Part shown: piece after piece, positions 44,366 through 54,473 of the stretch
How positions within the stretch are numbered: position 1 is the stretch's first letter
Layout: every line of letters begins with the position of its first letter
Source: Salinimicrobium xinjiangense DSM 19287
GTDB lineage: Bacteria > Bacteroidota > Bacteroidia > Flavobacteriales > Flavobacteriaceae
Length of the DNA: 64,000 nucleotides
Direction: 5' to 3'
Assembly (NCBI RefSeq): GCF_000423585.1
Contig: NZ_KE384058.1
Span: 37,013-101,012 of the forward strand
Notes under the pieces: model-generated
The model's database searches: none
What the model was told of the DNA's origin: nothing
Seen by the model: the letters and a program-made list of their open reading frames with translations, nothing else
Position numbers and translations under genes: made by a program

Positions 44366-47300
44366 CTATTTGATAATTTTCTTATCGCGAATCACAGGAT
44401 AAGGCGGAGTTTCCATCTCTTTTGGAGGATTCTCTTCCAGCTTTTGTAGTGCGATTTCTATGGCTTTTTCCAGCTGGGGATCTTTACCATTTATCACCTC
44501 TGCCGGAGTTTGTTCCACTTCAATATCGGGAGCTACACCTTCGTTTTCTACCCTAAATCCATCTTCGGTGTAAAAAGCAACGTTAGGTGCAGTTACAGAG
44601 CCGCCGTCAATGAATTCGGGATAGCCTAGAACTCCTACCAATCCGCCCCAGGTTCTTTTACCCACAATTGTTCCCAAATCAAACTTTCTAAACATCCATG
44701 GCAGATAATCCCCGCCCGATCCTGCTGTTTCATCAATGATCATCACTTTTGGCCCCTGTATGGAAGCACTTGGAGATTTGAGATCCTTACCATACCTGAA
44801 GTTCCAGTAAGCCTGTTCGGGTTTACGAAGGATATCAATGTAATAATCGGCCAGCTGTCCGCCGCCGTTAAAACGCTCATCTATGATGATCGCGTCCTTG
44901 TTTGCCTGTGGATAGAAATAGCGCTTGAAATATTCATGGCCTGCCGCGGCGGTATTGGGAACATACACGTAAGCCACTCGACCGTTAGTAGCTTCATGTA
45001 CCTTTCGCATGTTACCTTCAACCCAATCCCTGTTCCTTAACGCCCATTCGTGTTCAACAGGAGTTACCTTTACCGTACGGGAATTTTTTATGCTGTTATC
45101 TGGACTAACCGTAAGCATCACGATCTTTCCTGCCGTGTTTTCAAAAAACTCATAGAGGTTGTCACTTCCCTTGACTTCCTTCCCGTTTACCTGTATGATA
45201 TAATCTCCGGTATTCACATTCACCCCGGGTTCAGTGAGTGGGGAACGCATCTCAGGGTTCCAGTTGAGTCCGCCGTAGATCTTTTTTATCCTGTAGCGAT
45301 TGTTTTCAATAGCATAATCGGCTCCTAAAAGTCCACCCTTTACTCTTCCGGGTTCATGAAGACGATCTCCGGTACCCGAAAATCTGTGATGACCCACTCC
45401 CAATTCGCTAAACATCCATTCCATTACTGTATAAAGATCGCTTCTGGTGGCAACATCGGCGAGGAAAGGTTCATATTTCGCTTTCATAGCCTGCCAGTCT
45501 ACACCATGCATATTAGGATCGTAGAAATAATCACGGTTAACTCTCCAGGCTTCATTAAAAATGTTCTGCCATTCGGCAACGGGATCTATTTTCACCTGGA
45601 TATCGCCGGTGTTAAGATTGCGTTTCTCGCCAATCTTCTCCAGTTCGGCTATACCCCATTTTCCGTCGGCAAGAAAAAGAACTTTTTCTCCATTTGCAGA
45701 GATCTGATATTGATTGGCCGGCATCACCTCCTTATCCTCTCTTTCTTTAAGATCGTATTTTCTCAAAGCAGCTTTGCCCTGCTCTCCGGGTGCATAGGCC
45801 AGGTAGTACAACATTCCTTCTTTAGGAGCGCTTAAGGCAGCATAATTACCGGCCTTCACCGGGATGTCGACAATTCGGGTATTTATGTTTTCAAATTCTA
45901 TTTTAAGATCGGGAACTTTAGTTTCCTTTTTCTCCTTCTCGTTTTTCTTTTTCTTGTCCTGCTCTTCCTCTTCCTTCTGAATTTTTTCTACATCATTTTC
46001 TCTTGCAAAGGGAGACTCTACATCCTTCTGAAGCGTAACCAGGTAGATGTTACTGCTCATTTGCATGTCCTGGTTGGACTGGTCGAACCAGTTCACTACC
46101 GGGCCGGCATCTGTGGAAGCCAGCATATAAAGATACTTTCCGCTGGGATCAAAAGTGGGACTGGATACATTCGAAAGCCCGTCGGTGATGGGGAAAGATT
46201 TGTTCTGAGAAAGAGAGTAAACAAAAGCCTGCTCAAAACTTGTATCTGTCACAATGGTGTAAGTGATCCAGTTGGAGTCATGGGACCAGTCACCAAATAG
46301 ATTCCTGAAAACCCCGGGAATATAACGTGCATCTGTAGCTATTTTGTTCACCCTTCCCGTAGAAACATTGATTACATAAAGATTCCTGCCGTTGTCTACA
46401 TAGCTGATCTTCTTACTATCTGGTGACCATTGCGGGTGGGCATAAAACCCGGTTCCGTTGAGATCGAATCTTTTGGGTTCTTCTAACCCGGTCTGGTCCT
46501 GTACAAAAAGCTGGTATTCGCCACTTGCATCAGAAAAATAGGCTATAGATTTTCCGTCAGGTGACCAGACGGGGAACTTCTCATGAGCTCCCGGAGTAGA
46601 GGATAGGTTCATGACGTCCCCTTTTTCTCCCGGCACACTTACTACTTCTCCTCTAAAATCCATAACTACCCTGGCTCCGGTAGGTGAAATAGAGGCGCTG
46701 CGAATGTAATTGTCTCCTTTTACATATCGGGGCCGTACCTCCAGCAGATCGGTTCCAATTCCAATTTTTAATTTGCTGGCCTTTTTAGAGTTTGGATCAA
46801 AGGTGTGGAGATAACCTTCCTGTTCAAAAATGATCTCATTATTTCCCGTTGCAAGATCTATAACCGGAAATTCATTATAATGTGTAAGTTGCTCCACTTG
46901 CTTTGTGGCAATGTCATAGCTAAAGAGATTGAATTCTCCTGCCCGGTCACTTCTAAAGTAGACCTTATTCCCCAACCACTGTGGTCGCGTATCGTTGCTG
47001 CCTTCTGCAGGTTTGGGAATTTCGGTTACAGAATGATCTTCTGTATTAAAGATCCAGATGCGGGTAGCCGTTCCTCCACGATAATGTTTCCATTGGTTGA
47101 ATCTTTCAGACAGGGGTGTGTAAGCAATGTATTTTCCGTCCGGTGAATAAGAAGCCCAATAGGCATTTGGAATCTCCAGCTCAGTAATTTGTCCTCCTGT
47201 CACCGGCACTTCAAATAATTCTGAATACCGGTTAGTAAAGATATTACGCTGAGAAGAAAATAATACAGCCGAACCTTCAGGAGTAAAACCCCTCACATAA

Positions 47301-47644
47301 TCGGCATAGGGATGCCAGGTAAGCCGCTGTGGAATTCCGCCGTTTACCGGGACCACATATACATCTGTATTGCCGTCATATTCGGCATTAAAAGCAATCA
47401 TCTTTCCATCGGGAGAAAAAACAGGATTGCTTTCTACACCTTCATCAATTGTAAGACGGGTAGGATTTGATCCGTTTTTATTGGCAACCCAAAGATCTTC
47501 GGCGTATATAAAGGCGATATGGGTATCACTAATTGCAGGTTTGCTCAGCAACCTTGTATCTTCCTTATTGATATTTTGGCTCTGTAAAATTGAGGAGCCA
47601 AGAAAGAACAGGAGGAGCAGAAAACAGGAGGATTTTAATTTCAT
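44366..47644 (-). CDS. Tricorn-like S41 protease, secreted
   Basis: About 1092 residues from ATG 47644, chosen because a signal peptide (MKLKSSCFLLLLFFLGSS) follows; the open frame extends 36 codons further upstream without reason. Order: two PD40/TolB-like propeller regions (about 40-540; many SPDGKxI motifs), a charged E/K linker (KEEEEQDKKKKNEKEKK), the C1 core, a PDZ domain (VNTGDYIIQVNGKEV) and the S41 catalytic domain with the nucleophile Ser in DETAGSGGDYLP. Degrades peptides, probably in the periplasm. Full length for bacterial tricorn homologues. Confidence 0.9.
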   Translation of the reverse strand: MKLKSSCFLLLLFFLGSSILQSQNINKEDTRLLSKPAISDTHIAFIYAEDLWVANKNGSNPTRLTIDEGVESNPVFSPDGKMIAFNAEYDGNTDVYVVPVNGGIPQRLTWHPYADYVRGFTPEGSAVLFSSQRNIFTNRYSELFEVPVTGGQITELEIPNAYWASYSPDGKYIAYTPLSERFNQWKHYRGGTATRIWIFNTEDHSVTEIPKPAEGSNDTRPQWLGNKVYFRSDRAGEFNLFSYDIATKQVEQLTHYNEFPVIDLATGNNEIIFEQEGYLHTFDPNSKKASKLKIGIGTDLLEVRPRYVKGDNYIRSASISPTGARVVMDFRGEVVSVPGEKGDVMNLSSTPGAHEKFPVWSPDGKSIAYFSDASGEYQLFVQDQTGLEEPKRFDLNGTGFYAHPQWSPDSKKISYVDNGRNLYVINVSTGRVNKIATDARYIPGVFRNLFGDWSHDSNWITYTIVTDTSFEQAFVYSLSQNKSFPITDGLSNVSSPTFDPSGKYLYMLASTDAGPVVNWFDQSNQDMQMSSNIYLVTLQKDVESPFARENDVEKIQKEEEEQDKKKKNEKEKKETKVPDLKIEFENINTRIVDIPVKAGNYAALSAPKEGMLYYLAYAPGEQGKAALRKYDLKEREDKEVMPANQYQISANGEKVLFLADGKWGIAELEKIGEKRNLNTGDIQVKIDPVAEWQNIFNEAWRVNRDYFYDPNMHGVDWQAMKAKYEPFLADVATRSDLYTVMEWMFSELGVGHHRFSGTGDRLHEPGRVKGGLLGADYAIENNRYRIKKIYGGLNWNPEMRSPLTEPGVNVNTGDYIIQVNGKEVKGSDNLYEFFENTAGKIVMLTVSPDNSIKNSRTVKVTPVEHEWALRNRDWVEGNMRKVHEATNGRVAYVYVPNTAAAGHEYFKRYFYPQANKDAIIIDERFNGGGQLADYYIDILRKPEQAYWNFRYGKDLKSPSASIQGPKVMIIDETAGSGGDYLPWMFRKFDLGTIVGKRTWGGLVGVLGYPEFIDGGSVTAPNVAFYTEDGFRVENEGVAPDIEVEQTPAEVINGKDPQLEKAIEIALQKLEENPPKEMETPPYPVIRDKKIIK

Positions 47645-47952
47645 ATAAGAAGATTTATGTTTAACACTTATTCTACAGCTAAAGGTAAAGTTAAAATTTT
47701 TATTCTGCAGAAGGCGTTTTGAAGACCAATTGGACCGGTGACGATGTCTCATTCCTTGCCATCAGCTTGTACGGTAAATACCAACTATTGTTGCCAATCT
47801 TCATAATTATACCTGATTCAAAAAAATGTTTTGGAATATTAAGAAACTTTTAAGATTTTGGTCAGAGTTTTGCTTCGGGCAGATGCGCAGCTGTTGAAGA
47901 AGGAAAGGGGTCTATTTCCGAAGCCTAATTAATTAATCCTTGCAGGCTGCGA
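47645..47952. other. Divergent promoter interval
   Basis: 308 bases between the divergent tricorn and VanY-like genes; no ORF or hairpin of note. Confidence 0.35.
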
Positions 47953-48705
47953 ATGAACAGATCTTTTTTCGTGTTTTTACTATTGTTGCCGCTCTTCACT
48001 TCAAGTGCGCAGCAGACTGTCTCCGACCTTGATTTCCTCCTGGGAAAATATGATTACCGCACAGCTTCCAATTTTGTAAAAGTGGACAAAAACTATGCTG
48101 CTAAAAGCATCTATCTGAATGAAGTAGTCTATGCTGCCTTTAAGGAAATGCATCTACAGGCAAAACAGGAGGGAGTAGAGCTTAAGATCGTTTCCGGAAC
48201 CCGAAATTTTAATGAGCAAAAGGCAATATGGGAAAGGAAATGGCGAGCTCTCGACAATATGGTCTCATTAGCAAAAGTCAATTTGATCCTTGAGTACAGT
48301 TCCATGCCTGCTACTTCGCGTCACCATTGGGGAACAGACATAGATATAAACAATCTCGAAAATTCCTATTTTGAAGAGGGCAGGGGCAGGGCCGAATATG
48401 AATGGCTGGTAAAAAATGCTCCGAAATTCGGATTTTACCAGGTATATACCGCTCAGGACTCCGGAAGAACGGGATACAGGGAAGAAAAATGGCATTGGTC
48501 ATATATGCCTTTGGCTGCAAAATACCTGCAGAACTTCAATGAGCTGGTGGATTATTGTGAGATTACCGGTTTTGAAGGTAGTGAACTTGCCGAAGAAGCC
48601 GGGATGATTCCAAATTATGTAAATGGTATTCACCGGGAGCTGCACAGTCCGCTACCGCTAAGTATCCTGCCAAAGGGTATCGTTTACCTGCAGGATGAAG
48701 AATAA
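47953..48705 (+). CDS. M15 (VanY-type) D-alanyl-D-alanine carboxypeptidase
   Basis: A 250-residue secreted enzyme (signal peptide ending SSAQ, about residue 20). The zinc motifs of family M15B are present: SRHHWGTDIDIN (His and Asp ligands) and EEKWHWSY (Glu base, His ligand), with SGTRNFNEQ before them. It trims the terminal D-Ala of peptidoglycan stems in the periplasm. No resistance genes are near, so it is probably a housekeeping wall enzyme. Confidence 0.9.
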   Translation: MNRSFFVFLLLLPLFTSSAQQTVSDLDFLLGKYDYRTASNFVKVDKNYAAKSIYLNEVVYAAFKEMHLQAKQEGVELKIVSGTRNFNEQKAIWERKWRALDNMVSLAKVNLILEYSSMPATSRHHWGTDIDINNLENSYFEEGRGRAEYEWLVKNAPKFGFYQVYTAQDSGRTGYREEKWHWSYMPLAAKYLQNFNELVDYCEITGFEGSELAEEAGMIPNYVNGIHRELHSPLPLSILPKGIVYLQDEE

Positions 48706-48768
48706 TCTCTCCTGTAGTCGGGGTAGATCCCAATATTGTCTTCTATTTGTACAATACCCTGCAATAGT

Positions 48769-48776
48769 TATATTTG
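48769..48776 (+). promoter_or_regulatory. -7 element of the AgcS symporter gene
   Basis: TATATTTG, full match to TAnnTTTG, 4 bases before ATG 48781; a TTG 19 bases further upstream (48747-48749) could be the -33 element. The transcript would be leaderless or nearly so. This argues for ATG 48781 over the TTG at 48736. Confidence 0.55.
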
Positions 48777-48780
48777 CTTC

Positions 48781-50175
48781 ATGGCTAAACTAGATGAGTT
48801 TATAGCTGAATTCGCCTCTTTTGTTTGGGGCCTTCCGCTTTTATTGTTACTTACCGGAGGTGGATTATATCTACTCATTCTTTCTAAATTTCTTCCCTTC
48901 AGATACCTGAGACATGCCGTGGAAGTTTTACGCGGAAAATATGATGACCCCAATGATCCGGGAGAAATCAATCATTTTAAGGCACTTTCCACAGCCCTTT
49001 CCTCTACCATCGGAATGGGTAACATAGCGGGGGTCGCTGTTGCTATAGCCATTGGAGGTCCCGGGGCCATGTTCTGGTTATGGGTGAGTGCAGTGATCGG
49101 AATGGCTACCAAATTCTTTACCAACACCCTTGCAGTCATGTACCGCGGGAAAGATTCCGAAGGAAAACTACAGGGAGGGCCTATGTATTTTATTACTGAA
49201 GGTCTTGGCAGGAAATGGTGGATCATGGCAGCCTTTTTCAGTGTTGCCGGACTGGTGGGTGCCCTACCGGTGTTTAATGTAAACCAGCTTACCCAGGCAA
49301 TAAATTATATTCTACTTACTCCAAACGGAGTAGAGGTGGATTTTATCTCGAATCTTACTATTGGGATTCTGCTTGCCATTATTACTTCAGTTGTGATCTA
49401 CGGCGGACTGGAACGGATTAGTAATACGGTTTCCAGAATGGTGCCGGTCATGGTTGCCCTTTACTTTGTTTCGGTTTTGATCATCCTGCTGGTGAATTAT
49501 GACCAGGTGCCTTATTATTTTGGTCTCATTTTCACAGATGCCTTTGCTGCTGAAAATTATGTGGGAGAGCCATTTTTGGGAGGTGTGCTTGGAGGTCTAA
49601 TTATTCTTGGTATTCGTCGGGGTGCATTCTCCAATGAGGCGGGGATAGGTACTGCTCCTATGGCTCACGGGGCGGCGAAAACTGCCGAGCCTGTGAGGGA
49701 AGGTCTTGTGGCCATGTTGGGCCCTGCAATTGATACCCTTATTGTTTGTTCCCTAACCGGGATGGCCATTCTTGTTACGGGTGTGTGGCATACTCATGAC
49801 GTGAACGGGGTGAGCCTTACTGCAGCAGCATTTAATGCCTCCATTCCTGTCTACGGAAATTATTTGCTGCTCGTATGTATTGCGATTTTTAGTATTTCCT
49901 CCCTATTCTCCTATTCTTACTACGGAAGCAAATGTCTCTCTTTTCTTATCGGGGCGCACCGGAAGCATTACTATAACTACTTCTATATTCTGAGTATCCT
50001 GCTTGGAGCGACAACTTCTCTCAGCATGATGATCAATTTGATCGACGGATTCTTTGCACTTATGGCTATCCCGACAATGACAGCCACACTTATCATGGCT
50101 CCGCGTGTGCTGAAGGAAGCCAAAAGATATTTTTCAAAGCTGAAGGAGAGCCGCCGGGTTCCTATCGAAAAGTAA
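48781..50175 (+). CDS. Alanine/glycine:cation symporter (AgcS family)
   Basis: About 464 residues from ATG 48781. Roughly ten transmembrane helices with family signatures ALSSTIGMGNIAGVAVAIAI, GGPMYFITEGLG and GAFSNEAGIGTAPMAHGAAK. Takes up alanine or glycine with sodium. Its last 14 bases overlap the end of the converging oxidoreductase gene. Confidence 0.92.
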   Translation: MAKLDEFIAEFASFVWGLPLLLLLTGGGLYLLILSKFLPFRYLRHAVEVLRGKYDDPNDPGEINHFKALSTALSSTIGMGNIAGVAVAIAIGGPGAMFWLWVSAVIGMATKFFTNTLAVMYRGKDSEGKLQGGPMYFITEGLGRKWWIMAAFFSVAGLVGALPVFNVNQLTQAINYILLTPNGVEVDFISNLTIGILLAIITSVVIYGGLERISNTVSRMVPVMVALYFVSVLIILLVNYDQVPYYFGLIFTDAFAAENYVGEPFLGGVLGGLIILGIRRGAFSNEAGIGTAPMAHGAAKTAEPVREGLVAMLGPAIDTLIVCSLTGMAILVTGVWHTHDVNGVSLTAAAFNASIPVYGNYLLLVCIAIFSISSLFSYSYYGSKCLSFLIGAHRKHYYNYFYILSILLGATTSLSMMINLIDGFFALMAIPTMTATLIMAPRVLKEAKRYFSKLKESRRVPIEK

Positions 50176-51208
50176 TTACCCGCCGCTCATCCATACTTCT
50201 TTGGGCGGCTTCAATGATCCTTATGACATCCCGTGCCTGCTCTGCTGTCACTGCGGGATCATTCCCAAGACTGATGGCTTCATACAGGCCTTCATAAACC
50301 CGCCGGTAATTGCCGTGCTCGCTTTCAACCTTTTTTTCTTCTTCTACAGTATTTAATTTTCCCCAGATCTCCTGTGGTTCTTTACCCCACTCCGATTCAT
50401 CTTCGGGTTTTTTTCCCTGCTTTAGATCTTCTTCCTGTACATCTGCTCCATACTTTATAAAGCTGCCTTTCGTTCCGAAGACGCTATAGGTAGAGCCTTT
50501 TTCCTTCACCAGCATTCCGGCTTTCAAAGTTACTTTGAGACCCGGGTAAAATAGGAGGAGCTCGAAATTATCGGGCACCTCTGCACCTTCACGCTGAATG
50601 CGAATATCTGCAAATATTTCCCGCGGTAAGCCAAAGAGCGTAACAGCCTGGTCGATGAGATGACTTCCCAGGTCGTAAAGGATTCCGCCGCCCGGCAGAT
50701 CTTTATTTTCTTTCCAACCGCTTTTCACCTCGTTTCTAAAGCGGTCAAAATGGGCTTCATATTCCACTACCTTTCCTAAAAGGCCATTTTCAAGGACTTT
50801 TTTTACTGTAAGGAAGTCGCTGTCCCATCTCCGGTTATGATTAACACTCAGTACCAGGTTATTGTCATAAGCGAGCTTTATAAGTTCGTTCGCCTCCCAC
50901 ACATGGGTGGTAAACGGCTTTTCAACAAGTACGTGTTTTCCGGCTTCAAGAGCCTGTTTGGCATATTCGTAATGCAGGTGATTGGGCAGGACCAGGACAA
51001 CCAGATCTATGTCCTTATTGTTCAAAATCTTGTTGTAATCCCCCACAATTTCAGCTTTTGGAAAATCGTTCCGTGCAGCTTTAACGTTTTTGGAGCTGGA
51101 GGTAAGGATCATGTCTATCCTGAAGCCTGGAACACTTGAAAGAATGGGTGCATTGTAAATTCTTCCGCCGGGACCATAACCAACAAATGCAGTGTGCAGT
51201 TGCTTCAT
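50162..51208 (-). CDS. Gfo/Idh/MocA family oxidoreductase
   Basis: About 348 residues from ATG 51208 (the frame extends to 51253 without a good start). N-terminal Rossmann fold with FVGYGPGGRIY and the EKPF motif (HVLVEKPFTTH), C-terminal alpha/beta domain with GGGILYDLGSHLIDQ, whose His is typical of the substrate site. Uses NAD(P) to oxidise a sugar, inositol or related compound; the substrate cannot be told. YvaA/YdgJ-like proteins are the closest type by motif. Confidence 0.88.
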   Translation of the reverse strand: MKQLHTAFVGYGPGGRIYNAPILSSVPGFRIDMILTSSSKNVKAARNDFPKAEIVGDYNKILNNKDIDLVVLVLPNHLHYEYAKQALEAGKHVLVEKPFTTHVWEANELIKLAYDNNLVLSVNHNRRWDSDFLTVKKVLENGLLGKVVEYEAHFDRFRNEVKSGWKENKDLPGGGILYDLGSHLIDQAVTLFGLPREIFADIRIQREGAEVPDNFELLLFYPGLKVTLKAGMLVKEKGSTYSVFGTKGSFIKYGADVQEEDLKQGKKPEDESEWGKEPQEIWGKLNTVEEEKKVESEHGNYRRVYEGLYEAISLGNDPAVTAEQARDVIRIIEAAQRSMDERRVITFR

Positions 51209-51307
51209 ATTTTTCTTATGAAGATATGACTTTAAGAACAACCCGGAAAACAAAGAGCTCCAAAAATGCCATTTTTGGCACCTATTCTCCCTGCTCTTTG
51301 GCTTCGT

Positions 51308-51733
51308 TTAATCTTCCCTGAAAAATTGCCGCACTTGTTCCAGATTTTTTATTGTAGTTACACAGGACGAACTTAAAGGTTTTGGACAAAAATGAATTAC
51401 AGAGGAATATTTCTGTGCCTTTTCCTGATCTTTCTGATTAATAGAGGAAGTCACGATGACGACGAATATCTGCGCCAGAGGCGGATCTTTTTTAAGTTCT
51501 TTCAGAAATTTCCAGCCATTGACCACGGGCATGTTGAGATCCAGAAGAACCAGAAAGGTATTTTCGGCGCTGTCCTTCCTTAGCAGATAATTAAGAGCTT
51601 CCCCGCCATTGCTGCAAATCACAGGTGCCGGTTCTATTTTTGAGCAACGAAGCTGATTTTTGTGTAACAGGGCAACAACCCTGTCGTCGTCCACTACCAG
51701 GATCTCCAATGGTGTGGAACTACTTGATCTCAA
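51308..51733 (-). CDS. Single-domain response regulator
   Basis: A 141-residue receiver with VVDDDR, phospho-acceptor LLDLNMP (D65), VTSS and CPKPL. No output domain. Its start overlaps the 3' end of the PAS/GAF gene by 14 bases, so the two are coupled and form one pathway. Confidence 0.85.
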   Translation of the reverse strand: MRSSSSTPLEILVVDDDRVVALLHKNQLRCSKIEPAPVICSNGGEALNYLLRKDSAENTFLVLLDLNMPVVNGWKFLKELKKDPPLAQIFVVIVTSSINQKDQEKAQKYSSVIHFCPKPLSSSCVTTIKNLEQVRQFFRED

Positions 51734-54473
51734 TATCTATTTTTTCAGTTTTACCTACAATATTGCGAATGATGCTGTCGAGTTCATTGGCTGAATCCTG
51801 TATGTGAAAAAAGATTTCTTCTCTGGACATTTCCTGGCAATTTTCCTGCTCCAGGAGGTGTAACAAACCTTTTATCCGCGCCAGGGGAGCTCTTACAACG
51901 TGAGACTGCTCCCAGGCTATTTCTTTTAAAAGTTTGTTCTGCCGCTGTACCCTTCGAAGCAATTTTCTTGAATTTGTAACGTCCAGAACGGCACCTACCA
52001 TACGGGTAGCCTTTCCTTTTTTATTCCTGATGATATATCCCCTGTCCTGGATATATGCAATTTTACCATCGGCCTTTAAAAAGCGATATTCCAGTTTCCA
52101 TTTCTTAACCTCGGGATCGTGCACTGCACAGGCAAGGGATTTTCGCACCTTCTCCTTATCTTCTTCCACAACCTTGTTCAGCCAGAAAGAATGTACAGAG
52201 GTGGCTTCATTGGTATGATAGCCAAATATGTTTTTATAGCCTTTACTTCTTGTAACCGAATCTGTAGCTATGTCCCAGTCCCAGATCATCTCGTTGGTAG
52301 CCTTCATCGCCATTTTAAAGCGCTTGTTTGCTACTTTTAAGGCCTCTTTTTTTGCGGTGATCTCTGATATGTCACTGGTAGCCCCTATAAGCCTGACGGC
52401 TTTCCCGGTATGGTTTCTAATAATATATCCTTTATCCACAACCTGGGCATAAGTGCCGTCTGCTTTACGAAACCTGTATTCGGTTTTAATATAATTCTCA
52501 TTTGGATTGCGAAGAACTTCCGATAATCTTTTTCTTTCCTGAATAAGGTCTTCGGGATGGATGTTATTCTTCCAGAATTCCCTTTTGTTTACCACATCTG
52601 AAGGGTATCCAAAAAGTTCTTTTCTGCTACGATGAAAGCGGGTAACATTATTACTGGTAAGATCCCAGTCATATATAAGATCTTCGGTGGCTGTTGCCGC
52701 TAACTGATATCTTTCATTGATGTGCTCGATCTCCCGCGCCTGTTCAATGATAGTGGTGACGTCCCTGGAGTTGGCAACAATTCCCTGTACCGCGGGATCA
52801 TTCAATAAGTTGGTCGCAGTGGTTTGAGCCCAGCGATATTCTCCTGCTTTATTCATAAACCTGAAAGGAGAGATCTTTACCTGTTTTTGCTCCTTGAGCT
52901 GGTAGAATTGGTGTTTGACTCTTTCCCAATCTTCAGGATGAATGAAGTGAAAGGCGTTTTTTCCTATAAGGTCCTCCGGATCAAATCCCAGAATGTTCTT
53001 ATAGTTCTCGCTAACAAAAGAATAATAGCCTTCAATGTTCAATATTCCTATAAGATCTGAACCTTCCTGAACGAGGGCGCGGAATTTTTGCTCACTACGT
53101 TTTACTTCCTCCTCACTTTTCCTAACCCTGTCAATCGCTGCTTTTTTTTCAAAAGCATTGGTAAGATTTTGAGTAAGGCTTTTTAGAAATGTGATCTCTT
53201 CTTCCTTCCAGGTTCGATCATTGGTACAGTCGTCAAAACCTACAAAACCAAACAGTTGTTCCTCCACAAATATGGGAAGTAAAAGCATGGATTTTATATG
53301 CTGCTCCTCGAATATCTCCTTTAGTGCCCCCGGCTTAAGTTCATGTCTTGTAGCGGTAAAAGGCAGGTTTTTGGTAAGGGGAGCAGTGATCTCTTCTACC
53401 TTGCTAATAGGCATGTTTTGCAAATCGGGATTATCTAACTGCGATTCTGCATTTTCACTACACCATTCCACCTTCTGACTAATTAGGATCTCACCCGTCT
53501 TTGGATCCTTATCGGCTCCAAAGTAATACATGCGATCTGCTTCTACGGTTTGGGCTATGATGCCGAAAGTATCGAGGAGGGCTTCATCATTAATTTCTTT
53601 TTCCAGCAGGGAGCTTATAAAGGCAGCATTTACTTCCAGAAATCTGCTTTTTTCTACCACTACCTTTTCGCTGTTGCGCAATTCAGAAATATCTTTAGCT
53701 ATACCGTGAACTTCAGTTACCTTTTCATCTGAAAACATTGGCATCAGGAGTACCCTCAGGATCACTGTCTTCCCTAAAGCTGAAATGAAATCGGCTTCAA
53801 AAGAGGTGATCTTACCGGAAATGGCTTTGTCAAAGTGCTCCAGGATGAGGTCCTTGTGGTGGGGTGAGCAAAAAGGTAAAAAATTGCTGCCTACAATTTC
53901 TTCTATAGAAAGTTCTGCAAGTTTGGCGAAACCTTGATTGGCATGTAAAAAATTCCCTTCCAGGTCCAGCCGGTACAGTCCGTCGGGATTCTCACGAATA
54001 AAATTTTTGAATTGTTGCCGGTTAATATTTAATTCGGCTTCAATTTCTTTTTCTTTTTGGGCGTATAAATTTTCCCGCGTTACCTCCTTAGAGGTATGAA
54101 GTATTACCTCGATCTGTCCATCAGGATTTTTTAAAGGGATATTCTGAAAAGTAAAATAACGTTCCTGGTATTCCCCTGTGCTGCTATTTAACAGATCATA
54201 CCTGCAGTTTTTGACAGCATCTTTTTCTCCTGTTCTTAAAACTTTTGTGAGGGAAATAAAAACTTCACTTTCATTAAAAGCTTCAAGCTCAGGATTCGGA
54301 GGAAAGACCTTTTCAAGATCTTTTTGAAGTATGTCAGCTCTGCTTATACCCGTCAGGTCAAGATATGCCTTGTTTACATCTGCCGTGATAAAACTATTAT
54401 CAGGTTGAGGTTTTAAAACCAGGCATGCCTGAGGCAATGCTTCAAAAATTTCTTTCCAGCAATTCTCGGTCAT
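51720..54473 (-). CDS. Multi-PAS/GAF signalling protein with HisKA-like end, no ATPase domain
   Basis: A 917-residue soluble sensor: PAS (about 5-130), PAS (about 150-275), GAF (about 285-445, RMYYFGADKD ... LLLPIFVEEQLFGFVGFDDC), then three PAS/PAC domains (about 460-590, 590-715, 718-845). The last 70 residues look like a dimerisation/phosphoacceptor domain (EIAWEQSHVVRAPLARIKGL, H858) and the protein stops there. No HATPase follows, so it cannot phosphorylate by itself. It may be phosphorylated by another kinase or act as a scaffold for the coupled receiver. Confidence 0.85.
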   Translation of the reverse strand: MTENCWKEIFEALPQACLVLKPQPDNSFITADVNKAYLDLTGISRADILQKDLEKVFPPNPELEAFNESEVFISLTKVLRTGEKDAVKNCRYDLLNSSTGEYQERYFTFQNIPLKNPDGQIEVILHTSKEVTRENLYAQKEKEIEAELNINRQQFKNFIRENPDGLYRLDLEGNFLHANQGFAKLAELSIEEIVGSNFLPFCSPHHKDLILEHFDKAISGKITSFEADFISALGKTVILRVLLMPMFSDEKVTEVHGIAKDISELRNSEKVVVEKSRFLEVNAAFISSLLEKEINDEALLDTFGIIAQTVEADRMYYFGADKDPKTGEILISQKVEWCSENAESQLDNPDLQNMPISKVEEITAPLTKNLPFTATRHELKPGALKEIFEEQHIKSMLLLPIFVEEQLFGFVGFDDCTNDRTWKEEEITFLKSLTQNLTNAFEKKAAIDRVRKSEEEVKRSEQKFRALVQEGSDLIGILNIEGYYSFVSENYKNILGFDPEDLIGKNAFHFIHPEDWERVKHQFYQLKEQKQVKISPFRFMNKAGEYRWAQTTATNLLNDPAVQGIVANSRDVTTIIEQAREIEHINERYQLAATATEDLIYDWDLTSNNVTRFHRSRKELFGYPSDVVNKREFWKNNIHPEDLIQERKRLSEVLRNPNENYIKTEYRFRKADGTYAQVVDKGYIIRNHTGKAVRLIGATSDISEITAKKEALKVANKRFKMAMKATNEMIWDWDIATDSVTRSKGYKNIFGYHTNEATSVHSFWLNKVVEEDKEKVRKSLACAVHDPEVKKWKLEYRFLKADGKIAYIQDRGYIIRNKKGKATRMVGAVLDVTNSRKLLRRVQRQNKLLKEIAWEQSHVVRAPLARIKGLLHLLEQENCQEMSREEIFFHIQDSANELDSIIRNIVGKTEKIDIEIK

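Noticed and set aside
47645-47752. N-terminal extension of the tricorn-like protease
   Set aside because: A good signal peptide starts at 47644; the extension is basic and would bury it.
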